A stretch of DNA of 64,000 nucleotides from contig JAABSM010000007.1 in NCBI GenBank assembly GCA_011390365.1, forward strand, positions 1-64,000, given 5' to 3'. This document shows, in pieces, positions 10,081 through 19,895 of this stretch. Positions within the stretch are counted from its first letter, which is position 1, and every line of letters begins with the position of its first letter. This DNA is from Gammaproteobacteria bacterium (GTDB lineage Bacteria > Pseudomonadota > Gammaproteobacteria > Chromatiales > Chromatiaceae). Below the pieces are notes generated by a model, which did no database searches, had not been told where the DNA came from, and saw only the letters and a program-made list of their open reading frames with translations. The position numbers and the translations under genes were made by a program.

Positions 10081-11379
10081 ATGGCTGCTCAAACTCACAA
10101 CCTTGCCGGGCAAGACGCAGAGACGATGACAGATTTCGGAGAACACAAACCGGCACCAGGACCACGTTCAGCGGGGGCGGGCGTTGCGCCGTCCGGGCTG
10201 ACGCGTTGCGCCATGCTGCTGTGCTGGCTGTTGCTGCTGGCCTCTCCCCCCGCCTTTGCCGCCACTTTGGTGATGGTGGGGGATTTCTCGGGTGAGAGCA
10301 AGGGGGTCGGCCAGGGCCTGAAGCTCGGGCTGGATGCGGCGCTGGCGGGGCGTTCGGATGTGATCATCGACACCCGCGACCATGGCTATCAACCCCAGGA
10401 TGCGGCGGCGCGGGTCCGGGAGGCCGCCGCGGAGGGGCCGCTGGCCTTCGTCGCCAACAGCGAGACCGCGTCGATTGCCGCGTCGTTGGCGGCGCTGCGC
10501 GAGAGCGGCGCGCCGATGATCGGTTTCTTCAGCGGCCTCGACGCGCTACGGTCCGAGCCGACGGCGATCAATCTGCGTCCGAGCTATCGCCAGGAGGCGG
10601 ATTACCTGATCCGACGCGCCCTGGCCAACGGCTTTCAGGTCACCGATGTCTGCGCCTATGTGCAGGGTGACGAGGCCGGCCTCGCCGGCCTGCGCGGGAT
10701 TCGCGACGCGCTGGCGGCCAACGGCGGCGCGCCGGAACAGATCAAGGGGATGGATACGATCATCAACGCCAAGGCCGGGGCCGAGCTCAACAACATCGGT
10801 CCGGTCGGGGTGTATACCCGCAATACCCTGGTGTCGCGGGACGGTTACGGCTCGCTCAAGGAGTGGGAGGCGAGTTCGGGAAATCGCTGCAAACTGGTGA
10901 TCTCGGCGGGGGTGCATACCGCCCTGAGCAAGTTCGTCGGCTACTCCCGCTACAAGGGCGAGGGCTGGACGGTGGCGATGCTCTCCACCACCGGGGCGGA
11001 GACCCTGCGCGAGGCCTTTACCAGCTTCCGCATCGATGAACAGGTCGCGCGGCGAGTGGTGGTCGCGCAAGTGGCGCCGGCGCTGACGAGCGACATGCCG
11101 CTGGTCGCCGAGGCGCGCGCGGCGCTGGGGGATGATTTTACAACCTTGTCACTTGAGGGTTACATGGTGGGCAAGATGGTGCTGGCATTGATCGGCGGAG
11201 GCGCGGCCAACGGCGCCGATCTGCTTGCGGCGGCCAAGGGCAAGGTGCTGGATATCGGGGGCTTCGCCCTCGACTTTTCCAGCGACAATCAGGGTTCGGA
11301 TTACGTGTCGGCGATAACCCTGACGGCGGATGGCTGGGTTTCCATGGATGACGCGCGTTGGGCGGAATGGGCAAAGTAA
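10081..11379 (+). CDS. Periplasmic solute-binding protein (branched-chain amino-acid type) within chemosensory cluster A
   Basis: A 432-residue exported protein of the type I periplasmic-binding fold (Peripla_BP_6 style): GDFSGESKGVGQGLKLGLDAAL-type start, FVANSETASIAAS and a two-lobe layout. The hydrophobic signal core MLLCWLLLLASPPAFA lies at residues 45-60. The ATG at 10081 has a GGAGG site 8 bases upstream, giving a long basic leader. An ATG at 10213 would give a classical signal peptide but lacks an obvious ribosome site. No ABC permease or ATPase is nearby. It sits between the CheW gene and the MCP gene, so it more likely presents a ligand to that receptor than feeds a transporter. The ligand is unknown. 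Confidence 0.75.
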   Translation: MAAQTHNLAGQDAETMTDFGEHKPAPGPRSAGAGVAPSGLTRCAMLLCWLLLLASPPAFAATLVMVGDFSGESKGVGQGLKLGLDAALAGRSDVIIDTRDHGYQPQDAAARVREAAAEGPLAFVANSETASIAASLAALRESGAPMIGFFSGLDALRSEPTAINLRPSYRQEADYLIRRALANGFQVTDVCAYVQGDEAGLAGLRGIRDALAANGGAPEQIKGMDTIINAKAGAELNNIGPVGVYTRNTLVSRDGYGSLKEWEASSGNRCKLVISAGVHTALSKFVGYSRYKGEGWTVAMLSTTGAETLREAFTSFRIDEQVARRVVVAQVAPALTSDMPLVAEARAALGDDFTTLSLEGYMVGKMVLALIGGGAANGADLLAAAKGKVLDIGGFALDFSSDNQGSDYVSAITLTADGWVSMDDARWAEWAK

Positions 11380-11409
11380 AGGTCGCATAATGGTTAGGGA
11401 GTTGGAGTC

Positions 11410-13212
11410 ATGATTGGTCTGAATCGACTCAATATCGGCCCGAGACTGGGGTTGATGCTGGCGGTGCAGGTGGTACTGCTGCTGGTGGTTGGCGCGGTGG
11501 GGCTGGCGGCGCTGAAGAATTCTTCGGCCACCATCGACAGCCTCGCGGTGCGCATGAACAAGGTGGTGGACACGGTCGCCATGACCACCCTGATCCGCGA
11601 GGAGTTTCAGTCGCCGGTCTTCAAGGTCAATATCGGCGCCATGACCTGGGCCGAAGGGCGGGAGATGATCCAGAGCTTCGAGCCCAAGTTCGACGAAGGC
11701 TACCGCAACTGGCTGGAGGAGTTGCAGCGCCGCGGCAAGGAGCAGGAGCTGCGCGAGGCGGAGCGGGTGAGATCCCTGTTCGGCGAGGCGCTGATGGAGA
11801 TCCAGGTGCTTTTCGAGAAGGAGAATCGGGGCTTTCTGGAGGGCTTTCTGCTGAACGACGCCGATGCCCTGATCGAGCCCATGACCGAGTTGCTGACCCG
11901 CGAGATCGGCATTGCCCAGCAGGAGACCCAGGAGGCCCTCAACGCCTCCCGGCTGGACGCCCGCCTCTCGATGCAGTTGACGGCGGCGGTGCTCTCCGGC
12001 GGCTTGCTGCTGGCGATTCTGCTCGGTATCGTGCTCACCCGTTCGCTGGTGAAGCCGGTAGCGGATATCCACCGGGTGGTCACCGCGGTGGCCACCGGCG
12101 ATCATGAGGCGCGCACCCATCTGCTGATCCCCGACGAGATCGGCCAGCTCGGCCGCGCCTTCGACAACCTGCTTGATGAACGCGTCGCCCATCTCGCCCA
12201 GACCGAACGGGAGGCGGAGCAGCTCAACGACTCGGTCATCTCGCTGTTGCGCGCGGTATCGACCCTCAGCGATCGCGATCTGACGGTGCAGGTGCCGGTC
12301 ACCGAGGATGCCACCGGCCCGGTCGCCGACGCCATCAACCAGCTCGCCGGCGAGACCGCCAAGGTGCTGCGCCAGGTGCGGCGCATCGCCGAACAGGTGG
12401 AGCGGGCCTCGGATCAGGTCAATAATCAGGCCACCGAGGTCCATGAGGTGGGTGGCAGGCAGCAGCTGGAGATCGAACAGACCGCCCGCGAGCTGGCGGA
12501 TGCCTCCAAGAAGCTGATGGCGATTACCGAGACGGCGCGCCGCGCCAACAAGATCGCCGATATCACCATTCGCACCACCAAATCGGCGGCGACCACGGTG
12601 TTGACCAGCAAACAGGGCATGGAGAAGATCCGCGAGACCATCCAGGAGACGGGCAAGCGCATCAAGCGCCTCGGCGAACGCACCCAGGAGATCTCCGGCA
12701 TCGTCGACGTCATCAACGGCATCGCCGAGCGCACCACCGTACTCGCCCTCAACGCCAGCATGCAGGCCGCCTCCGCCGGCGAGGCGGGGCGCGGCTTCGC
12801 GGTGGTCGCCGACGAGGTGCAGCGCCTCGCCGAGAGCTCGCGCAAGGCGACCGATCAGATCGCCACCCTGGTCAAGAATATCGTCGCCGAGACCAATGAC
12901 ACCATGGCGGTGATGGATCACGCCATCGGCAATGTGGTGGACGGGTCGCGACAGGCGGATCAGGCGGCCCAGCAGATGGCCAAGACCCTCAAGGCGACCA
13001 ACTTCCTGGTCGAGTCGGTGGAGGAGATCGCCTCCGGCACCGAGGAGCAGGCGAGTATCGCCGTCAACCTGCGCGCCCGTGCCAACCAGATTCGGGAGCA
13101 GACCAAAAAGACCGCCACCCAGCTGACCAGTCAGCTCGAACAGACCAACGACCTGGTGGATTACGCCCGGCGGCTGGTGAGTTCGGTGGCGGTATTCAAA
13201 TTGCCGGAGTGA
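11410..13212 (+). CDS. Methyl-accepting chemotaxis protein, PilJ-like (cluster A)
   Basis: A 600-residue inner-membrane receptor. Transmembrane segment 1 is at about residues 13-35, followed by a helical periplasmic part of about 150 residues. Transmembrane segment 2 is at about 193-216, then HAMP and a long coiled-coil signalling domain. The hairpin tip reads EISGIVDVINGIAERTT then ALNASMQAASAGEAGRG, close to the PilJ tip. HAMP-linked text SDRDLTVQVPVTEDATGPV marks a second HAMP-like module near 295. No CheR-binding pentapeptide is seen at the C-terminus, and no cheR/cheB gene is in the cluster. The gene directly follows the periplasmic binding protein, which is its likely partner. Confidence 0.88.
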   Translation: MIGLNRLNIGPRLGLMLAVQVVLLLVVGAVGLAALKNSSATIDSLAVRMNKVVDTVAMTTLIREEFQSPVFKVNIGAMTWAEGREMIQSFEPKFDEGYRNWLEELQRRGKEQELREAERVRSLFGEALMEIQVLFEKENRGFLEGFLLNDADALIEPMTELLTREIGIAQQETQEALNASRLDARLSMQLTAAVLSGGLLLAILLGIVLTRSLVKPVADIHRVVTAVATGDHEARTHLLIPDEIGQLGRAFDNLLDERVAHLAQTEREAEQLNDSVISLLRAVSTLSDRDLTVQVPVTEDATGPVADAINQLAGETAKVLRQVRRIAEQVERASDQVNNQATEVHEVGGRQQLEIEQTARELADASKKLMAITETARRANKIADITIRTTKSAATTVLTSKQGMEKIRETIQETGKRIKRLGERTQEISGIVDVINGIAERTTVLALNASMQAASAGEAGRGFAVVADEVQRLAESSRKATDQIATLVKNIVAETNDTMAVMDHAIGNVVDGSRQADQAAQQMAKTLKATNFLVESVEEIASGTEEQASIAVNLRARANQIREQTKKTATQLTSQLEQTNDLVDYARRLVSSVAVFKLPE

Positions 13213-13254
13213 GGAAGAGATTGATCCGCGCCGGATTGGAGTCGCACGAGAGTC

Positions 13255-16200
13255 ATGTCAGACGCTGAAATACTGGCCCTGCTGGCCGAAGAGGCGGAGT
13301 TCGCCAAGGGCGAGCTGAGCAGGGCGCTGGAAGCCGATGGGGGCGGCGCCGGTGCGTTGTCGCCCATGCCGCTGATCCTGGATGGCTTGCGCGAGAGCGC
13401 CGAGGCGCTGGATTTGCGACCCATGGCCGAGATGATGACCTGGGTCGCCTCCAACCTCCAGGCCTTCGCGGCCCCCGGCGGCGGCGACATCAAGCGCACC
13501 CTGCTGATCGAGCTGCTCACCGGGTGGTTGTCGTCGTTTATCGGCCTCTGCGCCAATCCGGGCAAGCAGACCCTGCGTGACAGCTTCGAGGCGGCGCTCG
13601 AGCGTCGCGAGTGGCCGCGGCCCATCCCCGATACGCTGCTCGCCGAGATCCTGGCCAGCGTCTCCGTCGATTCCGAGCTATCCCCCCACGCGCGGTCCCT
13701 CCGCCAGCCCCCCGCTGAAGCGAGCGGCGCGGTCGCCGCCAGCGAGGAGGCGATCGATTTGCGTCCTGGGGCGAAGGTGGATGACGATGTCTGGCAGGGG
13801 TTCGCCAGCCAGGGGCGGGAGGAGGTCGCGGTCCTCGGTGAGTTGCTGCGGGATCCCGATCTGGAGATCTACGGCGAGCTGGCGCGGGATGCGGAGGAGT
13901 TGGCGGGGAGTGTCGCGGCGGGGGCGAGGGCGATGGAGATCCCGGCGATCGCCGACCTTGCCAAGGCGCTGGAGGATCTTCTCGAATCCATGGAGGAGGG
14001 GGAGGTAGAGGAGGAGCGGGTCAATCTGGTGCTGCGCGCCATCACCATCCTCGACGCCCAGTTTCAACACCTTGGCGCGGCGGATGCGCCAAAGGAGGCG
14101 GATCCCGCCGCCGTCCTCTACGAGATCCGCGCCCTCCTCGATACCGAGACCGCCTGGCTCGGCGCCACCCTCTCCAGTCTGGATATGGAGGCGGGTCCGG
14201 ATGAACGCCCGCGGCGGGAGAAGGGCGATGAGCCCCCTGCCGCGGACGCGGCGGAGGCCGAGAATTCGGCTGTGTCGGATGCCTACGCCAAGCCATCCGC
14301 GCAAGATGGCGGCGGCGCCTCGCTGCTGTTCGATCCGGCCACCGATCCGCGGCTGCTGGAGGCCTTCTTTCAGGAGACCCCGGAGCAGGCGGCGCAGCTG
14401 GTGGCGATGTTGCGCGGCATCGAGCATGGCGCCTTGATCGGCGAGGCGATGAGGGATGCGCAGCGGATAGCCCATACCATCAAGGGCGCCTGCGCCTTCG
14501 TCGGTCTGCAATCGGTCTACGACCTGAGTTATCCCCTGGAAGAGGCGCTGGAGGGGCTGGAGGCCGGGCCGCCTTCGCCGGCGTTCGGTGAGCTGCTGAT
14601 CGAAGTCGCGGATGTCATTGAGCGGCTGTTCGACGGCATCGCCGCCCACGACCCCGCGGCCCCCATCGATATCACTCCCTATGTGGAGAAGCTGTGGGAG
14701 TGGGCGAAACAGCTCAATCCCCAGCAAGAGGAGGAAGACGAGGAGGCGCAACAGCCGGATGGCCTTGGCGATGACGGGTCCGCGGACGAGGAGAGCACCT
14801 CGTTGCGCATGGGGGGGGAGGTCGATCCCCGCCTGATCGAGGCCTTTTTCGCCGAGACCCCGGGCATCGTCCAGCCGCTGGTGGAGTTCCTGCGCCGGGG
14901 CGAGGGCCTCTCCGGCGGGGATATGATGGAGGCGCAGCGCCTGGCCCACACCCTCAAAGGCTCATGCGGTTTCGTCGGACTGGATGAGGTCTACGACCTC
15001 GCCTATCCGCTGGAAGAGGCGCTGGAAGGGCTGGGCGCCGATTCGCCACCCGCCGGTTTTGCGGACTTGCTGATCGAGGTGGCGGATATCCTCGAACTGC
15101 TCTTCGAGCTGCTGTTGAGCGGTGAAAAATCCGCCCCCATCGATTGCGCCCCGTTTGTCGAGCAGTTGTGGCAGTGGGCCCACCACATCAATCCGCAGGA
15201 GGCGCTGGATCAGGGTACCATCGACACCTCCAGTAGCTTGCCTGGGGAGGAGGAGAGCGACTCCGCCCTCATCACGCTCAACGAACTGGCGGATGACCGG
15301 GAAGAGCCGGTGATGGCGGATGAGGCCGAGCTGGGCGGGTTGGACGTCGATACGAGCCTGGGGGGCGATAGCGAGGCGGGCGAGCCCTTCGATCCGATGG
15401 GCATGGAGGAGCCCTCCCTGTTCGATGACCTCCCCAGCTTCGATCTGGAGGCGATGGAGAGCGGCGGTGTCGGTACCCGACTCGCCGAGGATCTGGACCC
15501 GCGGCTGGCGGAGGCCTTCTATCTGGAGACCCCGGATCAGGTCGCCGAGCTGGGCGAGCTGTTGCGCTCGGCGCAACGCGGCGAGCTGGCCGGAGAGCGG
15601 GTGACCGAGGCGCAACGGGTGGCCCATACCGTCAAGGGGGCGTGCGCGCTGGTGGGGCTGGGTGAGGTGCGGGACCTGGCGCATCACCTGGAGGACGTGC
15701 TGGAGTTGCTGGGTGAGGAGGCGCCGCCGGCGGAGCTCGCGGATCTGCTGGCCGAGACCGGCGACACCCTGGAGTCGGTGTTCGACGCCATCCAGGCGGG
15801 CGAGGAGCAGGTCAGCGTCGATGTGGACGGCCTCCTCGCCGGCTTCTCCGACTGGGCCCAGCGCCTGGGAGCGGCTTCGGGGACCTTGCCGGATGGCGGC
15901 GTTGTCGACCCGTCCGCATCGGCGGCGGGCGGGGTCACGGACATCACCTTGGCCGCGGATCTGGATCCGCGGCTGGCGGAGGCCTTCTTTGTTGAAACCC
16001 CGGATCAGGTCGCCGAACTGGCGGTGTTGTTGCGCGCCGCCGGTGAAGGGGGCCTGCTGGGGGAGCTGGTGACCGAGGCCCAGCGCCTCGCGCATACGGT
16101 GAAGGGCGCCTGCGCGCTGGTCGGACTGGCGCAGGTGCAGATCTTCGCCCATCGCCTCGAAGATGTGCTGGAGCGGCTTGGCGAGCGCCCGCCGCCGGAC

Positions 16201-18723
16201 GCGCTGGCAGGGCTGCTGGTGGAGGTGGCGGATACCCTGGAGGGGATATTCGATGGGGTCACCGCGCGTTACGACCAGATCCCCACCTCCCTCGACCCGC
16301 TGCTCGCCCAGCTGGACCTCTGGGCCGCCAGGCTGAGCGGTGAAAACGAGGATGATGAGGAGCGGATCGAAGAGGATGCCCTCGAAGAGGAGGGCGACCT
16401 CAGCCCCGAAGAGCTGCTATGGGACGAGAATGTCGACCCCAAGATGCTCGACGAGTTTTTTATCGAGGCCCCGGATAATGCCGCCGCCCTGTGCCGGCTG
16501 ATCTACGAAAAGCGCATCCAGCAGGAGGAGAGCCGCACCGAGGCGGCGCGGCGGGCGGCGGCGGTAGAGCACTGGTCGCGCACCGTCGGCATCCATCCGC
16601 TGCGGCGCATCGGTCAGTATCTCAAGGTGGTGTTGCAGGCGCCCCGGGATGAACCCTTTTCGCCAGCGGCGATGGGCATGCTCGAAGAGAACGCCGAACT
16701 GCTCGACAATCTGCTGGGCGCGATTCAGGGCAAGAATGATCCGATTCATGATGCCGGCGAGCGGATTCGGGACCTGGCTCAGTGGGCGAAACGGGTCGGC
16801 GAGAGTCTCAAGGAGGCGTCCGCCGCCGGCGTCAAGGGCGGCGCCGCGGCGGCCCGGGCCGAGGCCGCGCCGGCCCAGGTGGCGGAGAGCTCGCTGCGGG
16901 TGCCCACCAGCCGTATCATCGACTTGATGCGGCTGGTAGGGGAGATGACCACCGCCGTCTCCCAACTTCAGGGGCGTCTCGCCCCGGTGCTGGAGTATGT
17001 CACCGCTATCCATCGCCAGGGTCTGGTCACCAGCCAAAGGCTCGCCGACCTCGAGACCCTGGTCGAGGTGCGCAGCAAGCCGGCGGACGAGCACGGCGAG
17101 GACTTCGATCCGCTGGAGATGGATCAGTACCACGAGCTTCACGGCATCGCCAGTGCCCTCAACGAGGCGTTCGTGGATAGCCAGGAGATCGCCAAGCTGG
17201 CCGAGGATCAGCTTCAGGATCTCGCCATGATCGCCCATCGCCAGGAGCGGCTCAGCCGCGATGTGAACGAGGCGGTGCTGGCGACGCGCATGATTCCGGT
17301 CAGCGTCCTGGTGCCGCGTCTCGAGCGCACCGTGCGCGAGGCCTGCCGCGCCGCCGGCAAGAAGGCGCGCATTCACGTCGAGGGCGAACACCTGCTGGCG
17401 GATACGGATATCATCGGCGGTCTGCGCGATGCGCTGATGCACATGCTGCGCAACAGCGTCGACCACGGTATCGAGATGCCGGCCAAACGTCTGCAAAAGC
17501 TCAAGCCGGAAGAGGGGCGCATCGATATCGGCTTTCGTCGCCAGGGCAATACCATCCTGATCCGCGTGCTCGATGATGGCGCGGGTTTCGATGTCGAACG
17601 CATTCGTCAGACCGCCGCCAAGCGCGGCCTGGAGTTGCAACAGGACCTCCCGGATAACGAGGTGCTGCGGCTGGTGCTGATGCCCGGATTCTCCACCAAG
17701 CAGAACGTGACCACCCTCTCCGGCCGCGGCATCGGCATGGACGTGGTGCGCCAGTCGGTGGAGGACCTGGGCGGCACGGTGATGCTCAATAATCGTCCCG
17801 AAGGGGGCGCGGAGACCACCATTCGCCTGCCGCTGACCCTGGTCTCCGCGCCGGTGCTGCTGGTGCGTTACGCCGGCCAGCGCTTCGCCATCCCCAGTGA
17901 CGACGTCAACCAGATCCTCTATCCCGATCAGGGCTCCATCTATGCCGCGGAGGGTGGGTGGCGCTTTCGTCTGGGGAGCGAGGATTTCCGGATTCGCTCC
18001 TTCGCCTCGCTGATCGGACGCGGCAGCGACGAACGGGAATTCCAGGATTACATCGGCAAGACCGTGCTGCTCATCCAGCAGGATACCAGCCCCCTGGCGC
18101 TGCTGCTGGACAAGGCGGAGGAGAGCCGCGATGTGGTGGTGCGGCAGCTGGGTCCCTGGTTGCAATCGGTCAAGGGCGTCGCCGGGGCCTGTATTCTCGC
18201 CAATGGCGACGTGGCGCCGATCATCGATATGCGGGCGATGTTGCGGGATGAGCGGGAACGTTCCCTCGCCGATGATCTGGACCGGGATTTCTTTGAGAAC
18301 TACTATGACGATGACACGGCGGAGCGGGTTCCTGTAGTGATGGTGGTGGATGATTCCCTGAGCGCGCGCAAGTCGCTGGAGATCGCGGTGGAGGCGGCCG
18401 GCTATCAGGCGGTTCCCGCCATCGACGGGCTGGATGCGATCCGCCTGATGGATGAGCAGCTGCCGGATCTGCTGCTGGTCGACATGGAGATGCCGAAGAT
18501 GAACGGCCTCGAACTCACCACCCATGCGCGCGCGCAGCCGGAGACGGCGAATATCCCGGTGGTGATGATTACCTCCCGTTCCACCAAGAAGCACCGCGAC
18601 CGGGCGCTGGCCGCCGGGGTTACCCATTATCTCACCAAGCCCTTCGATCAGCAGCAACTGCACGGTATCATGGCGGCGTTGCTGCAACGGGGCGGAAATT
18701 CATCGCGAGGTGAAGCGAGATGA
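13255..18723 (+). CDS. ChpA-like hybrid kinase: four Hpt domains, CheA core, CheW and receiver (cluster A)
   Basis: An 1822-residue cytosolic protein. The N-terminal ~380 residues look like helical domains without phospho-His. Four Hpt repeats follow, each with the H-box AHTxKGxCxxVG at His407, His565, His791 and His947, joined by acidic linkers. A degenerate fifth Hpt-like part (about 1060-1180) lacks the H-box. After the dimerisation region come the ATPase domain (N-box MLRNSVDHG with Asn1400, G-boxes DDGAGFD and GRGIGMDVV), a CheW domain (about 1520-1660) and a C-terminal receiver with phospho-acceptor Asp1743 (LLLVDMEMP) and Lys in LTKPF. This is the ChpA layout of Pil-Chp systems, with repeats similar enough to suggest recent internal duplication. 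The next gene overlaps its stop. Confidence 0.9.
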   Translation: MSDAEILALLAEEAEFAKGELSRALEADGGGAGALSPMPLILDGLRESAEALDLRPMAEMMTWVASNLQAFAAPGGGDIKRTLLIELLTGWLSSFIGLCANPGKQTLRDSFEAALERREWPRPIPDTLLAEILASVSVDSELSPHARSLRQPPAEASGAVAASEEAIDLRPGAKVDDDVWQGFASQGREEVAVLGELLRDPDLEIYGELARDAEELAGSVAAGARAMEIPAIADLAKALEDLLESMEEGEVEEERVNLVLRAITILDAQFQHLGAADAPKEADPAAVLYEIRALLDTETAWLGATLSSLDMEAGPDERPRREKGDEPPAADAAEAENSAVSDAYAKPSAQDGGGASLLFDPATDPRLLEAFFQETPEQAAQLVAMLRGIEHGALIGEAMRDAQRIAHTIKGACAFVGLQSVYDLSYPLEEALEGLEAGPPSPAFGELLIEVADVIERLFDGIAAHDPAAPIDITPYVEKLWEWAKQLNPQQEEEDEEAQQPDGLGDDGSADEESTSLRMGGEVDPRLIEAFFAETPGIVQPLVEFLRRGEGLSGGDMMEAQRLAHTLKGSCGFVGLDEVYDLAYPLEEALEGLGADSPPAGFADLLIEVADILELLFELLLSGEKSAPIDCAPFVEQLWQWAHHINPQEALDQGTIDTSSSLPGEEESDSALITLNELADDREEPVMADEAELGGLDVDTSLGGDSEAGEPFDPMGMEEPSLFDDLPSFDLEAMESGGVGTRLAEDLDPRLAEAFYLETPDQVAELGELLRSAQRGELAGERVTEAQRVAHTVKGACALVGLGEVRDLAHHLEDVLELLGEEAPPAELADLLAETGDTLESVFDAIQAGEEQVSVDVDGLLAGFSDWAQRLGAASGTLPDGGVVDPSASAAGGVTDITLAADLDPRLAEAFFVETPDQVAELAVLLRAAGEGGLLGELVTEAQRLAHTVKGACALVGLAQVQIFAHRLEDVLERLGERPPPDALAGLLVEVADTLEGIFDGVTARYDQIPTSLDPLLAQLDLWAARLSGENEDDEERIEEDALEEEGDLSPEELLWDENVDPKMLDEFFIEAPDNAAALCRLIYEKRIQQEESRTEAARRAAAVEHWSRTVGIHPLRRIGQYLKVVLQAPRDEPFSPAAMGMLEENAELLDNLLGAIQGKNDPIHDAGERIRDLAQWAKRVGESLKEASAAGVKGGAAAARAEAAPAQVAESSLRVPTSRIIDLMRLVGEMTTAVSQLQGRLAPVLEYVTAIHRQGLVTSQRLADLETLVEVRSKPADEHGEDFDPLEMDQYHELHGIASALNEAFVDSQEIAKLAEDQLQDLAMIAHRQERLSRDVNEAVLATRMIPVSVLVPRLERTVREACRAAGKKARIHVEGEHLLADTDIIGGLRDALMHMLRNSVDHGIEMPAKRLQKLKPEEGRIDIGFRRQGNTILIRVLDDGAGFDVERIRQTAAKRGLELQQDLPDNEVLRLVLMPGFSTKQNVTTLSGRGIGMDVVRQSVEDLGGTVMLNNRPEGGAETTIRLPLTLVSAPVLLVRYAGQRFAIPSDDVNQILYPDQGSIYAAEGGWRFRLGSEDFRIRSFASLIGRGSDEREFQDYIGKTVLLIQQDTSPLALLLDKAEESRDVVVRQLGPWLQSVKGVAGACILANGDVAPIIDMRAMLRDERERSLADDLDRDFFENYYDDDTAERVPVVMVVDDSLSARKSLEIAVEAAGYQAVPAIDGLDAIRLMDEQLPDLLLVDMEMPKMNGLELTTHARAQPETANIPVVMITSRSTKKHRDRALAAGVTHYLTKPFDQQQLHGIMAALLQRGGNSSRGEAR

Positions 18724-19199
18724 GCGACGAGGGACGGGAAGTCGAATTGCAGCACGAGGTCGGCGACGGGGGACCCTGGGTGCTCTTTTCGATCGACCAT
18801 TCGTGGGTGGCGGTGGCGATGGACAAGGTCTCGGCGGTATTTGATAGCGCCGCCGTGGCGCTCTCCGCCGGTGATTCGAAGATCGCCTATGCCCAGTCGG
18901 AGCGGCAGGGGATCATCTGGTGCTGCGATGGCGATCTGCGGCCTCGGCAGGGCGAGCCGCGGGCGAAGATCCTCTGGTTCGAGGCCGCCTCGGGTCCCTT
19001 TGGCCTGTTTTGCGACGAGGCCGATGACGTGGCCGCCGGCGCGCTGGTCTCGACCCATGAACTGCCGCCGATCCTGGGTGACGAAGAGGGGTTGCTCGCG
19101 GGCCTTCTGGTCCCCGACAAGCGGCGTATCGCCACCCTTTGCGACGTCGACGGGCTGGCGGACTATCTCCATCGCGAAGAGGGCGGCGAGCATGGCTGA
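18720..19199 (+). CDS. CheW-like protein, divergent (cluster A, ChpC position)
   Basis: A 159-residue soluble protein with a probable diverged CheW fold: WVLFSIDHSWVAVAMDKVSAVF resembles the first CheW strands, and AKILWFEAASGPFGLFCDEAD the central ones. The typical RGxxxPxxDL core is missing, so binding partners may differ. Its start overlaps the stop of the ChpA-like gene by 4 bases (ATGA), and its own stop overlaps the next CheW-like gene, so the three are translationally coupled. Position corresponds to ChpC in Pseudomonas. The CheW assignment is moderately sure; the exact role is unknown. Confidence 0.6.
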   Translation: MSDEGREVELQHEVGDGGPWVLFSIDHSWVAVAMDKVSAVFDSAAVALSAGDSKIAYAQSERQGIIWCCDGDLRPRQGEPRAKILWFEAASGPFGLFCDEADDVAAGALVSTHELPPILGDEEGLLAGLLVPDKRRIATLCDVDGLADYLHREEGGEHG

Positions 19200-19641
19200 G
19201 CGGGCGAAGGCATGGGTGCTGGATGTGGGGGCGCTGTTCCCCATCGCGGTTAGCGAACACGAGATGGTGGAGGTGCTGGAGACCCCGCAATCTCATCGCG
19301 TGCCGCGGGGACCGGCCTATTGCCGCAACGTGATCGTCAGGCACAACGAGGTGATGCCTCTGCTCGATCTCTCCCGACTCGAAGGGGCGGGTGACGCGAC
19401 GCCGGGGGAGGCCGCGCCCTACACCGTGATTCTGGCCTATCAGGCGGCCCAGGATGCCATGGTGCGGCGGGCCGGCATTCTGGTGCGGCGGGCGCCCAAG
19501 GGGATCACGGTGGGAAACGAGATGGACGCGGTACCGCCTAGCGGGGTGACATCCGCCTGGCGGGGGTTGCTGATCGCCTGTTTCGAGTGGCAGGGGCAAC
19601 CGGTGCTGATTCCCGATCTGGGGCGTCTGCTGCTGCCCTGA
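19192..19641 (+). CDS. CheW-domain coupling protein (cluster A)
   Basis: A 149-residue protein with a recognisable CheW domain: the first strand ALFPIAVSEHEMVEVLE, the core RGPAYCRNVIVRHNEVMPLL and the C-terminal PVLIPDLGRLLLP, which is a typical CheW end. The ATG at 19192 lies inside the end of the upstream gene (8-base overlap), and in-frame sequence further upstream is out-of-frame kinase/CheW coding. With the PilI-like gene at 9542 and the divergent one at 18720, cluster A has three CheW-type adaptors, which could build separate receptor-kinase contacts. A 254-base gap follows. Confidence 0.72.
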   Translation: MAERAKAWVLDVGALFPIAVSEHEMVEVLETPQSHRVPRGPAYCRNVIVRHNEVMPLLDLSRLEGAGDATPGEAAPYTVILAYQAAQDAMVRRAGILVRRAPKGITVGNEMDAVPPSGVTSAWRGLLIACFEWQGQPVLIPDLGRLLLP

Positions 19642-19895
19642 TTTTGTCCGATGGGCTTGCAACGCTGATCGGGCAATAAGCGACGCGGGGGAATTGCGTG
19701 GCGGCAACCGAGGCACGTAGGATCGTCCCATGCGGCGACGGCTTATCCCCGCCGCGGAAATATCCTACCCGCGGATGATGTCACGACAAACGCGGGAAAA
19801 GTCATCGTTGTGTCCGTTGGAGACTATATCCTGAACGGGCAATGCTATATCATGTTCGAACGATAAGAGATCAAAAGGGGCTGAGGTAGCGGACT

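Noticed and set aside
10081-11379. Binding protein of an amino-acid ABC transporter
   Set aside because: No permease or ATPase genes are nearby, and the gene sits inside a chemosensory operon.
16417-18687. 756-residue open frame antisense to the ChpA-like gene
   Set aside because: A shadow of a clear CheA/receiver gene. Its translation has no conserved motif.
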